Origin: Haplosporangium gracile
Taxonomy: Eukaryota > Mortierellomycota > Mortierellomycetes > Mortierellales > Mortierellaceae
DNA: 64,000 nt
Reading direction: 5' to 3'
Assembly (NCBI GenBank): GCA_015499985.1
Contig: JAAAUF010000055.1
Coordinates: forward strand, 3,421-67,420
How positions within the stretch are numbered: position 1 is the stretch's first letter; each line of letters opens with the position of its first letter. The position numbers and the translations under genes are program-made. This document shows positions 23,624 through 35,224 of this stretch, in pieces. The notes beneath the pieces are model-generated. The model saw only the letters and a program-made list of their open reading frames with translations. It did not search any database and was not told where the DNA came from.

Positions 23624-24541
23624 ATAAAAAAAAATGACGGCAAAAAAAATGTTGAACATAACCAAATAGAAAAAAACGACAATCTACAAAACAAACACCT
23701 CCCCCCTTTTGTTCATGCTCAGTGAATTTTGAGTTATCATGCAAAGGGAGCGGGGGTTGCATGATGGGTGGATGGGGGTTGAGAAATGGGAGAGCCGTCG
23801 TCTTTCTCGTCTCGTCTCTTTTTTTTATCTTGCTTGCAGATAGGTCACACAGACATGAAGTGGAACAAAAAAGAAAGAAAAAACTGCTGGTGCCGTGCTG
23901 TGCCTAAAGAAAAAGCAAGTGGCCTCGGGGTTTGAGATGTGGGAGAGGGGATTTGCGTGATGCCTGTTTCCTTGCGAAGGAACAAAAGCGTCGCTTTCCT
24001 CAGGGTGGTGAAGGGGGCGGGTATTTGCAAGGGTCAGTGGCCAGCGACGAAGTCGATTGACTATGGTGGTAGATATGGGTTCTAGAGAGTGCGGAACAAA
24101 CAAGTTCAGTTGTGCCAAGGTGCTCCTTCTTGGCATAGTACGCAGTTGTCTATCAGCCATCAAATGAGAGTGAGAGGGGACGGTTGAATTTTTTCCTTTT
24201 TGCGCATCTCTTTTTGTTTCTTTCTAGTCCTATTGACTTGTTCCTTGCTTTTTTGAACATTTTTTTACTTCTCTTTTTCCTTTTCACTCACTCGCCCTTT
24301 GTTTTTTCTTATTCGAGAGTCCGGACAACTCACTCGTCGACAGTCTGTTCAGCCAGTCATTCAGCCAGTAAAGCCAGCCAAACTAAACTGTGGAGTCCTT
24401 TTTATCAACCAAACACAGCAACAAGCAGCCAACCCAACCCTTTCTTCTTCTCCCCTCCTTTACTGATTGACGCCCATCCGACATCAACGAACAACAATAC
24501 ACACATCAACGCTCCCTCACTAACACACTAGATAGAGTCTC
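23624..24541. other. Intergenic region upstream of the SIZ gene
   Basis: 918 bp with no convincing coding sequence. It includes A-rich BUD22 3' sequence, then a CT/CA-rich leader (24200-24540) with AGCCAGTCATTCAGCCAGTAAAGCCAGCC short repeats around 24350. Confidence 0.4.
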
Positions 24542-27500
24542 ATGGAGGACCTCTCGGTAAGGAAGGCTGCACGAGCGAATTCAAAACAGCAAAATCAACG
24601 TCAACATCTCAAGTCATTCATTTTCGAAGAACAATACAACAGCCCAAACATCAGGAGGAGTAAGGAATTCATCTCGATTGACTGGCTACCTTGGTCTGTC
24701 GCTTTTTTTTCCCAGGAGACAAGCAGGAAAAAAAGGGACGCACTATCACAGACTAATATATATACCAGAAGTAGATGGACACCGACGACGATCGCAGAGA
24801 CATAACCACATATACGGGATGTTAGACCCCATGAACAAGGAAGAGTGAAGGGGTTCATGACAGCCAGGGACTGGATCTGCCCTCGTTCGAAAACAACTCC
24901 TTTCCTTTTTTTTTTTTTTTTTTTTTTGGCTCTTTGCTGTTTTCTCACCCTTCTTCCTTTTCTTTCAACCCATCTTTGTGCGTACACCAACCTATCTCTC
25001 TGGACATAATAGACCATCACTGGGCGCATCATTCCCGCCCTACTCGTCACTCAACTAAAACTGCTCATCAAAAGTCTGAATGAAAACATCCGCCCCAGTC
25101 CGCAGCTCAAACTCGGTGGCAACAAATCGGAACTGATCCAGCGGCTCGTCGCATTCATCACACACCACCATCAGCTGGGAGACCAAGTCGCCATCCGTCA
25201 GATTCGGCACTGCATTGCCGCTTTCAACCAGGGGTAAGGGCCTTTTTTTTTTATCTGGAAACACTACGGTGTTTTTTTGCGCTTTTGCTATTTATTGTCC
25301 AGTTAATGATTTCCTTCCCTGCAGCGTGTATAGTTCATGCATAGAGAGGGTTTCTCTAATGTATTGCTGACGCTCTTTCCGTGTATCTGACATGTGTACC
25401 TCTTCATTTTTATTATTTGTAGGGAAGTGTCGACAATTGCAACCCCTTCAGTAGCGCTTCAACATCCTCACGGTAACAGCAGCAGTAGCAGTAGCAGTGG
25501 ATACAGGATACATTCGGGCAACATGTTGACATCCAAACCAACCTCCACTCCAGTACAACAGAGTCAGATGGGGGCTCGTTCACAAGTACCACATTACATG
25601 ACCATGGCACGCTCAGGAGTTCCGGAGAACAAGATCGTATTCAAATCCAGTCCCTTTTACAAGGATATTCAGGTCTTGTCTCCGGCGCGACTATGCATAG
25701 GTAAGAACCCAGGAACCATTTTTGTGGAAGAAAGCAGGAGAGTGGCCGATAATGAACGTGAAAGAGGGACATCATTTATCTGCGAGAGACAGGAACCCCA
25801 GCTACAGTGGCTATATTCATGAACTTTTTGGACGTGGTGGTTTTTTTTTTCTGCGAAAGAGTTTTTATAATTCAGGGGGTGAGGAAAAACGTAAAATCTA
25901 AGGAGAATGAATAACTAACCAGTCTTTCTCGTTTTTTATTTTCTGCGACATGCGATCTGGATTTGGATGGGACCTTTCTGTTAACAGAGGCTAAGGAGCA
26001 GCGGACAATGTCTGTCACCCTGCCGTTCACAGTTGCACCGATGCTTTCAGTGCAGTTGAGAAGGTAATAACAGCATTACAAGAACGACATTATCATGAAA
26101 GACTCACGGTGGTCTTCAGGATTGCGTCCGCACTCATGGAAAATCTAATATACTTAACGGCTTTGACCTTTCCCAAATGGAAAAATTATAGGGAGTCCGA
26201 ATACCAGATTATGGTGTTTTGTACATCGGTGGAAGGAGCGGCGAACCCTCCAGCATTGATGGAGTTCCCGCATGTGTGCGAGATCAAGATCAGTGGGCGC
26301 GTTCTGGAGGCAGTAAGTAGTCGGCCAGAGAAAACTTTTGATCGAACTTTGGTATGATAATTCTAGCATGTGGAGACTATCATTGTCATATAAATAACCA
26401 TTTGACGTGAACTTGTTTAGAATCTTCGTGGAATGAAGAACAAGCCTGGAACAGTATCGCCAGCCAACATCACCAGACTCTGCCGATTGGATCCAGCTGA
26501 ATACAACAAAGTGGAGTTCATATATGCCAACTCGCCAAAGGTACGCGACGGGATGATATTTTTTCTGGACCATGTCGACTGGTTGACGTTACGCTCGGCC
26601 TTCGTGAACTAACAGATTCTCGGGTCTCTTACCCATACGTCTCTAATAGCGTTACTATGCATCAGTGAACTTGGTCAAGAAGTCATCAGTCGCCACCATT
26701 GTGGAGGAAATCGAGCGCGGAAAGTTCTTGAGCAAGGAACAGATGCTTCGAATCCGTATGTGACAAAGAAACGTCAGCCCGTTGCACGGATAATTGTTGT
26801 CACTTGGATCAAAGTAACATGGATGGGAGTTCGCTAACGGGAACAATTTTCTTTCTTGCAATAGTTGAGGATAGGAACAAGGACGACGACATTATGGCCA
26901 CCTCAAGTACACTGTCTTTGAAGTGTCCTGTAAGTGCGATTGATACGAAGTAGATCTGTCAGTTCATGCTTTGGGCTTCCAGGAAATGAATGAAAGACTG
27001 ATCAAGGCCTTTTTTCGCATTTCTTCAACAATAGCTTGGATTTCAGAGAATTACTGTCCCAATCCGCTCTTCTTACTGCCAACATCTGCAATGCTTTGAC
27101 GCGTACACCTTTTTCAACCTTAACGAGCAAACGCCGACATGGACTTGCCCGGTCTGCAGCCGGATGATGTACTCATGGGAAGAAATTGTCGTGGATGGGT
27201 AAGTTTTTTGACTGGAATCTGGGTAACTTTCATACATCAGGGATTTTGCTTCTTACGACCCAATACAACTCTCTAACGCTGAAATCGCTATTTATGTGTC
27301 GCTGCACGTTGCAATCACTAGTTACTTTAAGGACCTTCTTAATTCGACCCCGGAGTCATTGGAAAACATTACAGTGCAGGCAGACGGATCATGGGAGTTA
27401 CCATCGGCGTCAGCAAAGTCGGGCCAAGTCATTGCCCCATCACCGAAAAAGAAGACGACACCTACGGACGACAGCGTCTTTATCATCGACGAGGACGACG

Positions 27501-30019
27501 ACGAAGATGAAGCACCAGCAGCAGCGCCGCTAACACCTGTCAAGCCAGCCAAAGCAGCGATCGAAGTCATTGATCTCATTTCGGATAGTGAGGATGAGGG
27601 CGACGAGGAACCGACGGCACAGGCTGCCACAACTACGACAGCATCTACTTCAACAGCCATCGATCCCGATGGCGATTCGAGTATGCAGGAGGCAGCCAAT
27701 TCGCTTCAGAATATGGCGCATGCAGCATCAGGGCCATCAGCAGCCGTCAAGACGGAGGATCTGGAGCGACCAGCACCGGTGGAAAACGAGACTGTACCGA
27801 CTGCACCGGAGGCACCAAGTGTCATCGGGTCGGCAAGTCGGTCGCCAGTGGCTTCTTCAGAGGCATCTCCTGTGATTTCCAACAGGATGGTTCAGGCGGA
27901 GCCTATGCTCCCTCAACGTACCGGCTCACCAGCCGCCGCCAGGACACCTCCAGTGTGGGAAAATAGTGAAGAGATGTTTGTGAATGCACTTCTCAACCCG
28001 AGGAAAAGGCGGCAGCTCGATGGTACGGTTTAAGCCATCAACAACACAATAATTATCATCCGCTGCATTTTTTCAACCAGAGCATTGAGAATGAAATGTT
28101 GTTTTGCTTTGTTTTCCGGTTCGCTAACCCCTGCGTTCCCCCATACCAATTCCCTCTCTTGATGACATTGATGTTGTGTTGTTGTAGATACACTCGATAA
28201 CCAAAACATCAATAACATGTCGTATGAGAACAGGCAGAGGATGGCCCGACTGGATATTCGTTCGAATGGTAGTTCTGACCGTGGATCGTCTTCAGCCATG
28301 CCCTCGCCCGATATCATCAGGCGCTCAACATCTTCTCCAACCCCTGTCCCATCTTTTCACGAGCTGGACCGAAGAAGCGCTGGAGACCACCACAGCGACT
28401 ATGACGACGCGACACAGAGGACACGTCGGGATCACATATTAAGTCGGGTTACCGCCATGCCTTACTATGAGAATGGACACGCTGACAGCAGAACCCCCAT
28501 CACGTCTAGTCACCAATCTTATGCACCCATTCACCGGTCACCGCAGCAACTGCAGAACCATAGTTCACAAGGATCCTTCGGTCGCAGCTCACGGAGCGCC
28601 ACAAAGTCGCCACCTCTGCATCATGGATACAACAACGTGACGAGCCATCCTCACCACCACCATGCGCCCCATCACGCCGCACAACAGCATTACCACCCCC
28701 ACCATCGGTCGACAAACTCTCCAGGTCCGGACTATTACTCGAGTAGCTCACGGCCTCTCTCAGGTGGACACAGATCAACAGAGGCGACATTGATGTCACG
28801 GTCCAGCTCTGTCGGCATGTCTAGGCAGTCCTCGAACTTGACTACCTTGCCCTCTTATGGAGGCAGCTCTACGGCATGGTCGCCTACCGAGAGTGGGCAC
28901 TTGAACGGTGGATCGTTCTCCCCAGTAGGAAATGGAGATCGCGGTGGACATGGATGGGGAGCCGAGCATGGATCGACTGGACACCTGAGTGGCAACGTCC
29001 ATCTGAACCACAGTAACAGCCCTCGGAGGATCAGTGGCGATGAAGTTCGGGGGACAGGTGCGGCCTCACCTTCTGGACACTTTTCCCATGCGCACTCGCA
29101 TCACCTTCCACCAACGTCGTCTTCATCATCCTCTCAGCACTATGCCTCCTTTCAGTCGCATTCTCAGTCGATGCAGCACCATCAGCGCCATAGGTCGACG
29201 GATGATCGGTGGGACGACCAAAACGGAGGATCTGTCAAAAATGGAGGTGGAGCTCATTATCGCGCCGACTATAATACTAATAGCGATGAGAGCATAGGAA
29301 TAGGTGGGTACTCGCATGGAATTCACTCGCACTCGCAACCACCTCCACATCCACAACAGCAACAGCAACATCATTATCAACACCATTCACAGCAACAACA
29401 CCGCCCATCACACCATGTATATAGTTCCAGTCAAGTCAATGGTGGGCCGTCGTTGTCAGGAGGAAGTGGTGGGTATATGGGCGATCGGCGTCGTAATGAT
29501 GGAGAAGGAGGGGGCATGGATGTGAGCGGCAGTAGTTCTCGAGACGATGAGGCGCCAATTTTCCCTAATGGCATCCGAGGCGCTCGAGCACGGTGAAAAA
29601 CACCAATTGCCATACCATTTTTTTTTTTGAGTATTTTGCATGATCGATCGAATTAATAATACAATCTGATATTTTTTTGGCACGCTTGCTGTGCTCTTTT
29701 TTTTTTTTTTTTCTTTGCTTGTTTGCAAATCTTGCATGATCTTTTTTTCTGATGGTTTGACATTCTCGGCTTTTACTTTTACAGGCGTTGCTTCTGGGGC
29801 GAATTCACACTCGAGCTCGGCAGCGTCAATGCATCCTTGATGAAGAGTGTCTTTGACCGGACGAAGTTCATCAACCATGACGCTGTCACCGTCGTCGACG
29901 AACCCTCCGTTTTCAAGGCGGTGGAGAACTACTTCGCCCCCACGGACCCAGATTTCCAGACGAACCTCAGGAGCTTGATGGATCGGACGGACAGCAGCCG
30001 CTCAGGGAAGCATCTTTGA
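24542..30019 (+). CDS. SIZ/PIAS-type SUMO E3 ligase (SAP, PINIT, SP-RING, SIMs)
   Basis: Twelve exons join in phase: 24542-24556, 25013-25233, 25423-25700, 25988-26063, 26192-26312, 26421-26540, 26650-26755, 26865-26929, 27035-27198, 27322-28022, 28188-29592, 29785-30019 (1168 aa). The N-terminal SAP domain (LKLLIKSLNENIR..LKLGGNKSELIQRLVAF) binds DNA. A PINIT region follows (FKSSPFYKDIQVLSPARL to KSSVATIVEEIERG). The SP-RING is SLKCPLGFQRITVPIRSSYC, QHLQCFDAYTFF and WTCPVC. Two SUMO-interacting motifs come next (SVFIIDEDDDED and IEVIDLISDSEDE), then a Ser/His/Gly-rich tail. It attaches SUMO to nuclear substrates. Exon 9 starts at 27035 because this restores the conserved LGF after the first Cys-Pro. 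The first coding exon encodes only MEDLS. Without the last splice the frame stops at 29594-29596 (1091 aa). Confidence 0.85.
29593..30019 (+). other. Optional last intron (29593-29784) and terminal exon (29785-30019) of the SIZ gene
   Basis: The GTGAAA at 29593 overlaps the TGA stop that ends the upstream exon. If it is used as a donor, a pyrimidine-rich intron ending in TTTTACAG at 29784 leads to 78 in-phase codons without a stop (RCFWGEFTLELGSVNASLMK onward to GKHL). The GC-rich third positions and charged sequence look coding. There is no independent start codon before it. Two C-termini are therefore possible; which is used cannot be told from the sequence. Confidence 0.5.
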
Positions 30020-31289
30020 GCGGTATATGATAGTCTCGGCCATCCCTTCACTGTACGTGAGCTGGAATCCAATTCCAATTTTCAATCTTCGCTTTACGAA
30101 GACTCCATACAGTGTAGATCTGGTCCATTAGTATCAGTTATCGTTGGGCATGATCGTAAACTTCAAAAGGAAGGTGATTAAAGGTTGGATATCAAGTTTG
30201 GTCAATTAAATATTCAATTTGGTCAATTAGAGGTTAGCGGCGCACATTCCCCAAGAAATATCTAGCGGAGCCGAAGATATGAAGGGATGATGATTTTGAA
30301 GATGTATTGTGAAAAGACTCTGTGCTAGACTATTCTTGCTATCTATTGTCTTTTATACTAAAAAAAATGAGAAAAGTCGCGTTGGTGGGCATAAGCCACC
30401 GACGCGACTACCCTTGACGCGAGTCTGCGTGTTTACGACAGGTGCGGCTTTCGTTGTTACAATTCTTTGGCAAAAGCAGCTTATCAACGGAGCGGCGATG
30501 AAGTCGCATTGACTGTGGGGAACTGAGCTCTTTGCTAGGCGTATAGGAATGAACAGATGCCAATCGTTGACAGGAAGACGACAGCGCCAAAATCAGAGGC
30601 ATCCTGCGACTCTTTAGATGTCTGAGCCAGGAGAGAGAACAAATCAGTGGACATCGCTTTCATGCCAGGAAGGAAACTTCAAGGCACACATGAATGATGC
30701 CGAATAGGAAGGAAGGACAGACACGTATGTCCACTCAGTTTCAAGGTCGTAAAATGATCATGGTTGGAGAGTGCACAGAAAAGGCCTGAGGAGATCAAGA
30801 ATGGGTAAAAAGACAAGATCGTCGTTCTTTTCTTCTTCCTCTCGTAAAAGATTTACTACTATGGCCCAAGGGAGAGAACAAGAAAGGCTGGAGTAAAAAA
30901 AAAACACCTAGAAAGGGGGAGACGGTAACGCCAACATCTGGGATACCTGTTTTCCTTTGGATATCTGAGAAAAGGTGGAGTAAACTCAAGAGAGAAACCA
31001 AACCAGTGGTATCGTTCCCATAAACAAACAAATATGTGAAACTAAAGTGTGCAAAAAAGGAAGGGATGCCAAACAGAAACGCGAGGGGCAATAATATAAT
31101 GATCATGGGGAAAAGAAGGTTCGGGATCAAGGATAGTACAGTGCCTGTAACTAAAGCGAGCAAGGGACCATAGTACGGCAAGGAAGTGAGGGATCAAGAT
31201 CGAGGCTAAAGACATGGACGTGGGATGAGAAACCATCATGAAACAAACGTAGTCGTCAAGAACGTAGGTAAACATGACAAATGGATGGC
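30020..31289. other. Gene-free spacer downstream of SIZ
   Basis: No supported gene. It contains a near-perfect hairpin at 30376-30408 and short direct repeats (GGTCAATTA twice at about 30199-30230). The right part (30800-31290) has long minus-strand open frames of low-complexity hydrophobic composition that I do not accept as genes. Confidence 0.4.
30376..30408. repeat. Inverted repeat / hairpin
   Basis: GTCGCGTTGGTGG, a 7-nt loop, then CCACCGACGCGAC. The 13-bp arms have one mismatch. It is unusually GC-rich for this AT-leaning spacer. It might be a small palindromic element or a remnant of a terminal repeat. No coding context. Confidence 0.6.
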
Positions 31290-32200
31290 TCTATTTTGGA
31301 CGGCTTACCGTGCCCCCAGCCACCCACTTATCAATCCTCCCAATGGCCTCCTTCCAGATCGCAATAGCAATCTCGGCAGCAAGGAGACAGTTCCAGACGT
31401 GTTCGTATTCCTCCTTCTCAAGCTCATATCGTCGGCGGAGGCGGGCTGAGTAAAGGTCCGATTTACACGCTTGCATAGAGTTCAAAGTGGGCAACACGCC
31501 TTGCAGCTCTTAGATGTGATGTGTGCGTTGGTGAGAGCCCCTGCTGTTGCTGTATAATGTGAAGACGACTTGTCTGTCGTAAACATGGGCCAGGGCCGAG
31601 CGCCACTCCACGTCATCGATGTCTGGTATCATCCTCTTGCCCCGTCTCTGTGCTGTCCAGATCTGATGAGGTCGGATTGTCGTTTGTTGTTTAAGCAACT
31701 GTTGAAAATCAATCTCGACATGCCCACCATAGCAATATGCAGTTCCTGATGTCCGTCTGTTGCGTTAGATCCACCACTTAGGGTACCGTATTGCTCTGTG
31801 CATCTTCTTTTGCCGCCTGGTCTGCAAGCTTATTCCCATGGGCACTGCTGTGTCCCTTTACCTACACCACGTCGACCCCGCCTGGCTGAGCTCCCACAAC
31901 TTGCCAAAGCACCGTTCAAATACCTGCATATCCGCTCCTGATCCGCTTCCTGGGCAAGGTGTCCCGACGATTCTTCACTGATCGGCGGTACTGGTCTGCC
32001 ACTGACTGGTTATCGAGGCGAATCACAATGTCCTGCTCCGAAGGCGCTGCCAGAATCGCAGCCAAAAGACCCATGGGCTCGGAATTGGCCGAGGAGGTGT
32101 GTCCGTCCGTTCGTCCTTGAATCGTGAGAGGGTTGACTTGAGTGAGATCGACAGCTCCAAAAGCCTGCGAAACATCCTTTGTTTTAGAGTTCAAAAGAGA
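31290..32200 (-). mobile_element. Decayed non-LTR retrotransposon 3' end (RNase H domain)
   Basis: Minus-strand fragments in several frames, upstream to downstream. One is an RNase H-like block (IQGRTDGHTSSANSEPMGLL, VIRLDNQSVADQYRR, NRRDTLPRKRIRS). The next is VKGHSSAHGNKLADQAAKE preceded by an in-frame TAG where Trp is expected. Then come VEWRSALAHVYDRQVVF and a terminal LPTLNSMQACKSDLYSARL..EYEHVWNC segment resembling the Cys/His end of fungal LINE ORF2 proteins. Multiple stops and frame changes show it is dead. The reverse transcriptase part is not recognisable in the window. Confidence 0.72.
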
Positions 32201-32869
32201 TCCGTAAGAATACAGAATGCGTGAGGTGGTGTTATCGACTGGTATGTCCTAGATAGCGCGCATGGAAGCTGCTTCTGTTGGTGACACGCAAAGAGGTCCA
32301 ATGTGTCCACGTGTTTGCGTGAAAAAAGAAAGGAGGATTTCAATACGCGTCAAAGGGGCGATAGAGGGGGTGACAGAGGGAGAGGGAGAGCAAAGGCGCG
32401 TCGATATATCAGCTATCAGCTAGGATGCGCGTTTCTCTTAGTTGCTATTTGTGTCTGTCTCCGATCTGTTTACCTCGACAACTCACTAAACTGATGAGAA
32501 GAATGGATATCCTCCGACACGGTCGTAGTCTGATCGATGGCAAAGTAGGTGCGCATGCATGTATGTATGTATGTATGTATGTATGTATGTATGACATGAT
32601 GTGTCTTGGCATGGAGCATGAACCATTCGTTTTGTCCTTGAACACTTTTTTCTACGCAATTTTTTCCACTTTTTCTCTTCTCTTTTTCTTTCCCATTTGT
32701 CAACGCGCTTATACTTCATTCACTCGGCATATCGAACCTTCAATACTACTAAACATCTACTATACACATACAGAAAATTTTCCTTGCTCACTTTTTTCAC
32801 TCAGCGTCCTTTTTGCCTATCATACTACCACCTTCATTCATAACACGGACCCTGCGACCACGCTCCAAG
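32201..32869. promoter_or_regulatory. Upstream region of the BMP-domain gene
   Basis: Intergenic sequence between the LINE relic and the secreted BMP-domain gene. It contains a (GTAT)n microsatellite and a CT-rich leader. Nothing else recognised. Confidence 0.35.
32558..32594. repeat. Tetranucleotide (GTAT)n microsatellite
   Basis: About nine perfect tandem ATGT/GTAT units, readable directly in the sequence. Confidence 0.95.
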
Positions 32870-34560
32870 ATGTGGACCCTTACTACCACCATCGTCTCCA
32901 CATTGTTCGTCGTTCTCCTCGCAACAACAACGACTCTCACCCTGGCGAACGTCGGTTCCGGCTCCAACGTCAACATCGGCCTCGTTCTTCAAGGCGGCCC
33001 GGACGGTACGAAAGAAGGCACTGAAAACGCCCTGGCCTTACAAGGCCTCAAAGACGCCTGCCTCCCCTCCCTGCCCTCGGGATCCGGCTACCAATACAAA
33101 TCCTGTACCTCGCACACCTACACCCCGCAATCCGAAACCCTCGGCGCCTATTCGGGCTTGATCCCATCCAAGACTGGAGAGAATGATTTCATGATGGCCC
33201 TTGGGTATTTCCCGTCCAAGGCGATTCAGACGGCTGCGAATTCGAATGGGAACAAGTTATTTGCGATTGTAGACTTTGAGTTTACGCCGCCGGTGGGGAA
33301 TATTGTGAGTGTGATGTTTTCGGAGGATCAGATTGGGTTCTTGGCGGGGTTGGTCGCGGGGGAGGTTGCCGAGTCGAGGGGTGGCAAAGTTGCAGGTGAG
33401 ATTATGTTGTTTTGTTTTTGTTTTTTTCTTTTTGTTGTAGTTGATGATATGAATGTGCGGATGGGATGGATGGATGGATGGATGTAACATGTCGTGTATG
33501 GTTGACATTTGTACTCGTTCTTATTTTTCTTACATTTCCCTTCCTTGCATGTAGTGATTGGAGGAGTGGATCAGCCAAGTGTGCGTCGACAAGTGAACGG
33601 GTTTGGCAGCGGGGTCAAGATCGCCTGCTCAACCTGCATCGCCTACGGCCTCTACTCTGGCACCTTCGAATCCGACCCCAAGCTGACCACCACCGTTACC
33701 AACCTCCTCACCGACCGCAAAGTCTCCGTGGTCTTCAACGCCGCCTCCATCTTCGGAACCCTCACCCTCAAGAACCTGACGACTCAACAAGGGATCTACG
33801 CGATCGGATCCGGATCTGACGAATGGGTGACCAACTGGGCCTATGGTTCTGTCCCAGGGTCCGAGCATGTGTTGACATCAGTCCAGACGGATTATACAGT
33901 ATTGGTGAGATCGGTGGTGCAATCGGTGCTGAGGGCGAATCTGACGGGTGGGGGGACAGTATTTTATGGCGTGAACACAGATATGAGGCAGAGCGCGATC
34001 AAATTGGCGCCGGCGCATGAGGCGAGTGGGGTGTATACGAAGGAGGTGGAGGAGAAGTTGAGGAGGTATGTGAAGGATTTGACGATGGGCAAGTTGACTA
34101 CGGGGGTTGATCACAAAAGTGGCGATTCACGGTCCAGTGGCTCCTGTAAGTATCCTTTGCAGTATTGATTGTTGTAACGAGGTGAAAGATGACTCGCTCT
34201 GTTGGTATTGTTGTTGTTATGTACAGTGTTTGCTTGGCTGAGCGTACGTGCACGCACTAACCACCAACCCTCATTCCCATCTCGCCTACGCTCGTCGCTC
34301 AAATAGCATCGACAAGTGTCCAGCTGCTGTCACTGACAGACCGCTCCACCACCTCCTCCTCTCCCTCTGCGAACAACAACAACAACAAGTCGACAGACTC
34401 TGACGAGAACACGATCCCGTCCTCTCACAGGAGCCAAGCTTCTTCTAACAAGGGCAACCTTGACCGCCTGGGGCGATCGCTCTTCTCCCCCGTGGGTCTG
34501 TTTAGCGCCTGTTTGGTCGTCCAGGCCGTCGATCTCATTGGTCCTTGGATGGGTCTTTGA
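32870..34560 (+). CDS. Secreted BMP/PnrA-like (basic membrane protein) domain protein with GPI-like tail
   Basis: Three exons join in phase: 32870-33395, 33555-34145, 34307-34560 (456 aa). Residues 1-26 form a signal peptide ending in LTLA. The body matches the BMP/PnrA periplasmic-binding fold (PF02608): VNIGLVLQGGPDGTKEG near the start, IGFLAGLVAGEVAESRGGKV, VIGGVDQPSVRRQVNGFGSG, and IYAIGSGSDEWVTNWAYG. In bacteria this family binds purine nucleosides for ABC uptake. Exon 3 encodes a Ser/Asn-rich spacer and ends with a hydrophobic stretch (VGLFSACLVVQAVDLIGPW), the layout of a GPI-anchor signal. A surface-bound nucleoside-binding or sensing protein is inferred; no transporter partner is nearby. 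Alternatively the tail is a plain membrane anchor. Start 32870 gives the cleanest signal peptide; an in-frame ATG at 32813 is less likely. Confidence 0.8.
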
Positions 34561-35224
34561 AGATGGGAAGTAAGAGTGCGACAGCGACGAGGAACTTGTG
34601 ACTGGATGGTTGGAGAGCATATATTGCTTTGGCTCTCGACTGCAACCCTAGATTCTTCTTTGTTTGTTCCCTTGCTATTTTTTACTTTTCCCCTGAATGG
34701 CGCTCAGTTCGCCTTTATTGCGCATTTCACCTCAAGCCTTCGAAAGGAGTGTAATAGGTGACCTCAATTTTGAGAAAAATAACACCTCCTCATCAACAGC
34801 GGAATAATTTTTTTGAAATGCGCAATACTTTTTCTTTCAGAGCTTTAATACTTTTTCCACAGTCTTCACCCCCTCTCATACTCATACTTCATACTTACAT
34901 ACTCGCATACTCAACACGCTACGCGCGTCAACATCGAATGCGATGACAAAAAAATAAATAAATACGCAATTTCGCTAAACTCGCAAGGGGAGGGAAATGA
35001 GAGATTGAGGGGAAGAAGGGGAAAGAATAGGAGAAAATGGTCGAGGTTGAAGTAAGAAGAATAGGAGCCAACAACTAAGAAGGGTCGCTACTGTTGTTCC
35101 AACGTCCCAACTGTATAGCGGCCTCCCAAAAAAAATTGCCGGAAAAAATTTTGGGCACTTTTTTTTTGTTCTTTCTCTTTCTTTCTCCCACCCTTTCCTC
35201 GTCACCCACCCCTCTATTGTCATG
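34561..35224. other. Spacer between BMP-domain gene and Tc1 relic
   Basis: No gene seen. AT-rich, with short A and T runs, and possibly the 5' end of the Tc1/mariner element. Terminal repeats could not be identified by eye. Confidence 0.35.

Noticed and set aside
30795..31275. Hydrophobic minus-strand open frames
   Set aside because: No domain, no splice-consistent extension, low-complexity composition next to a transposon relic.
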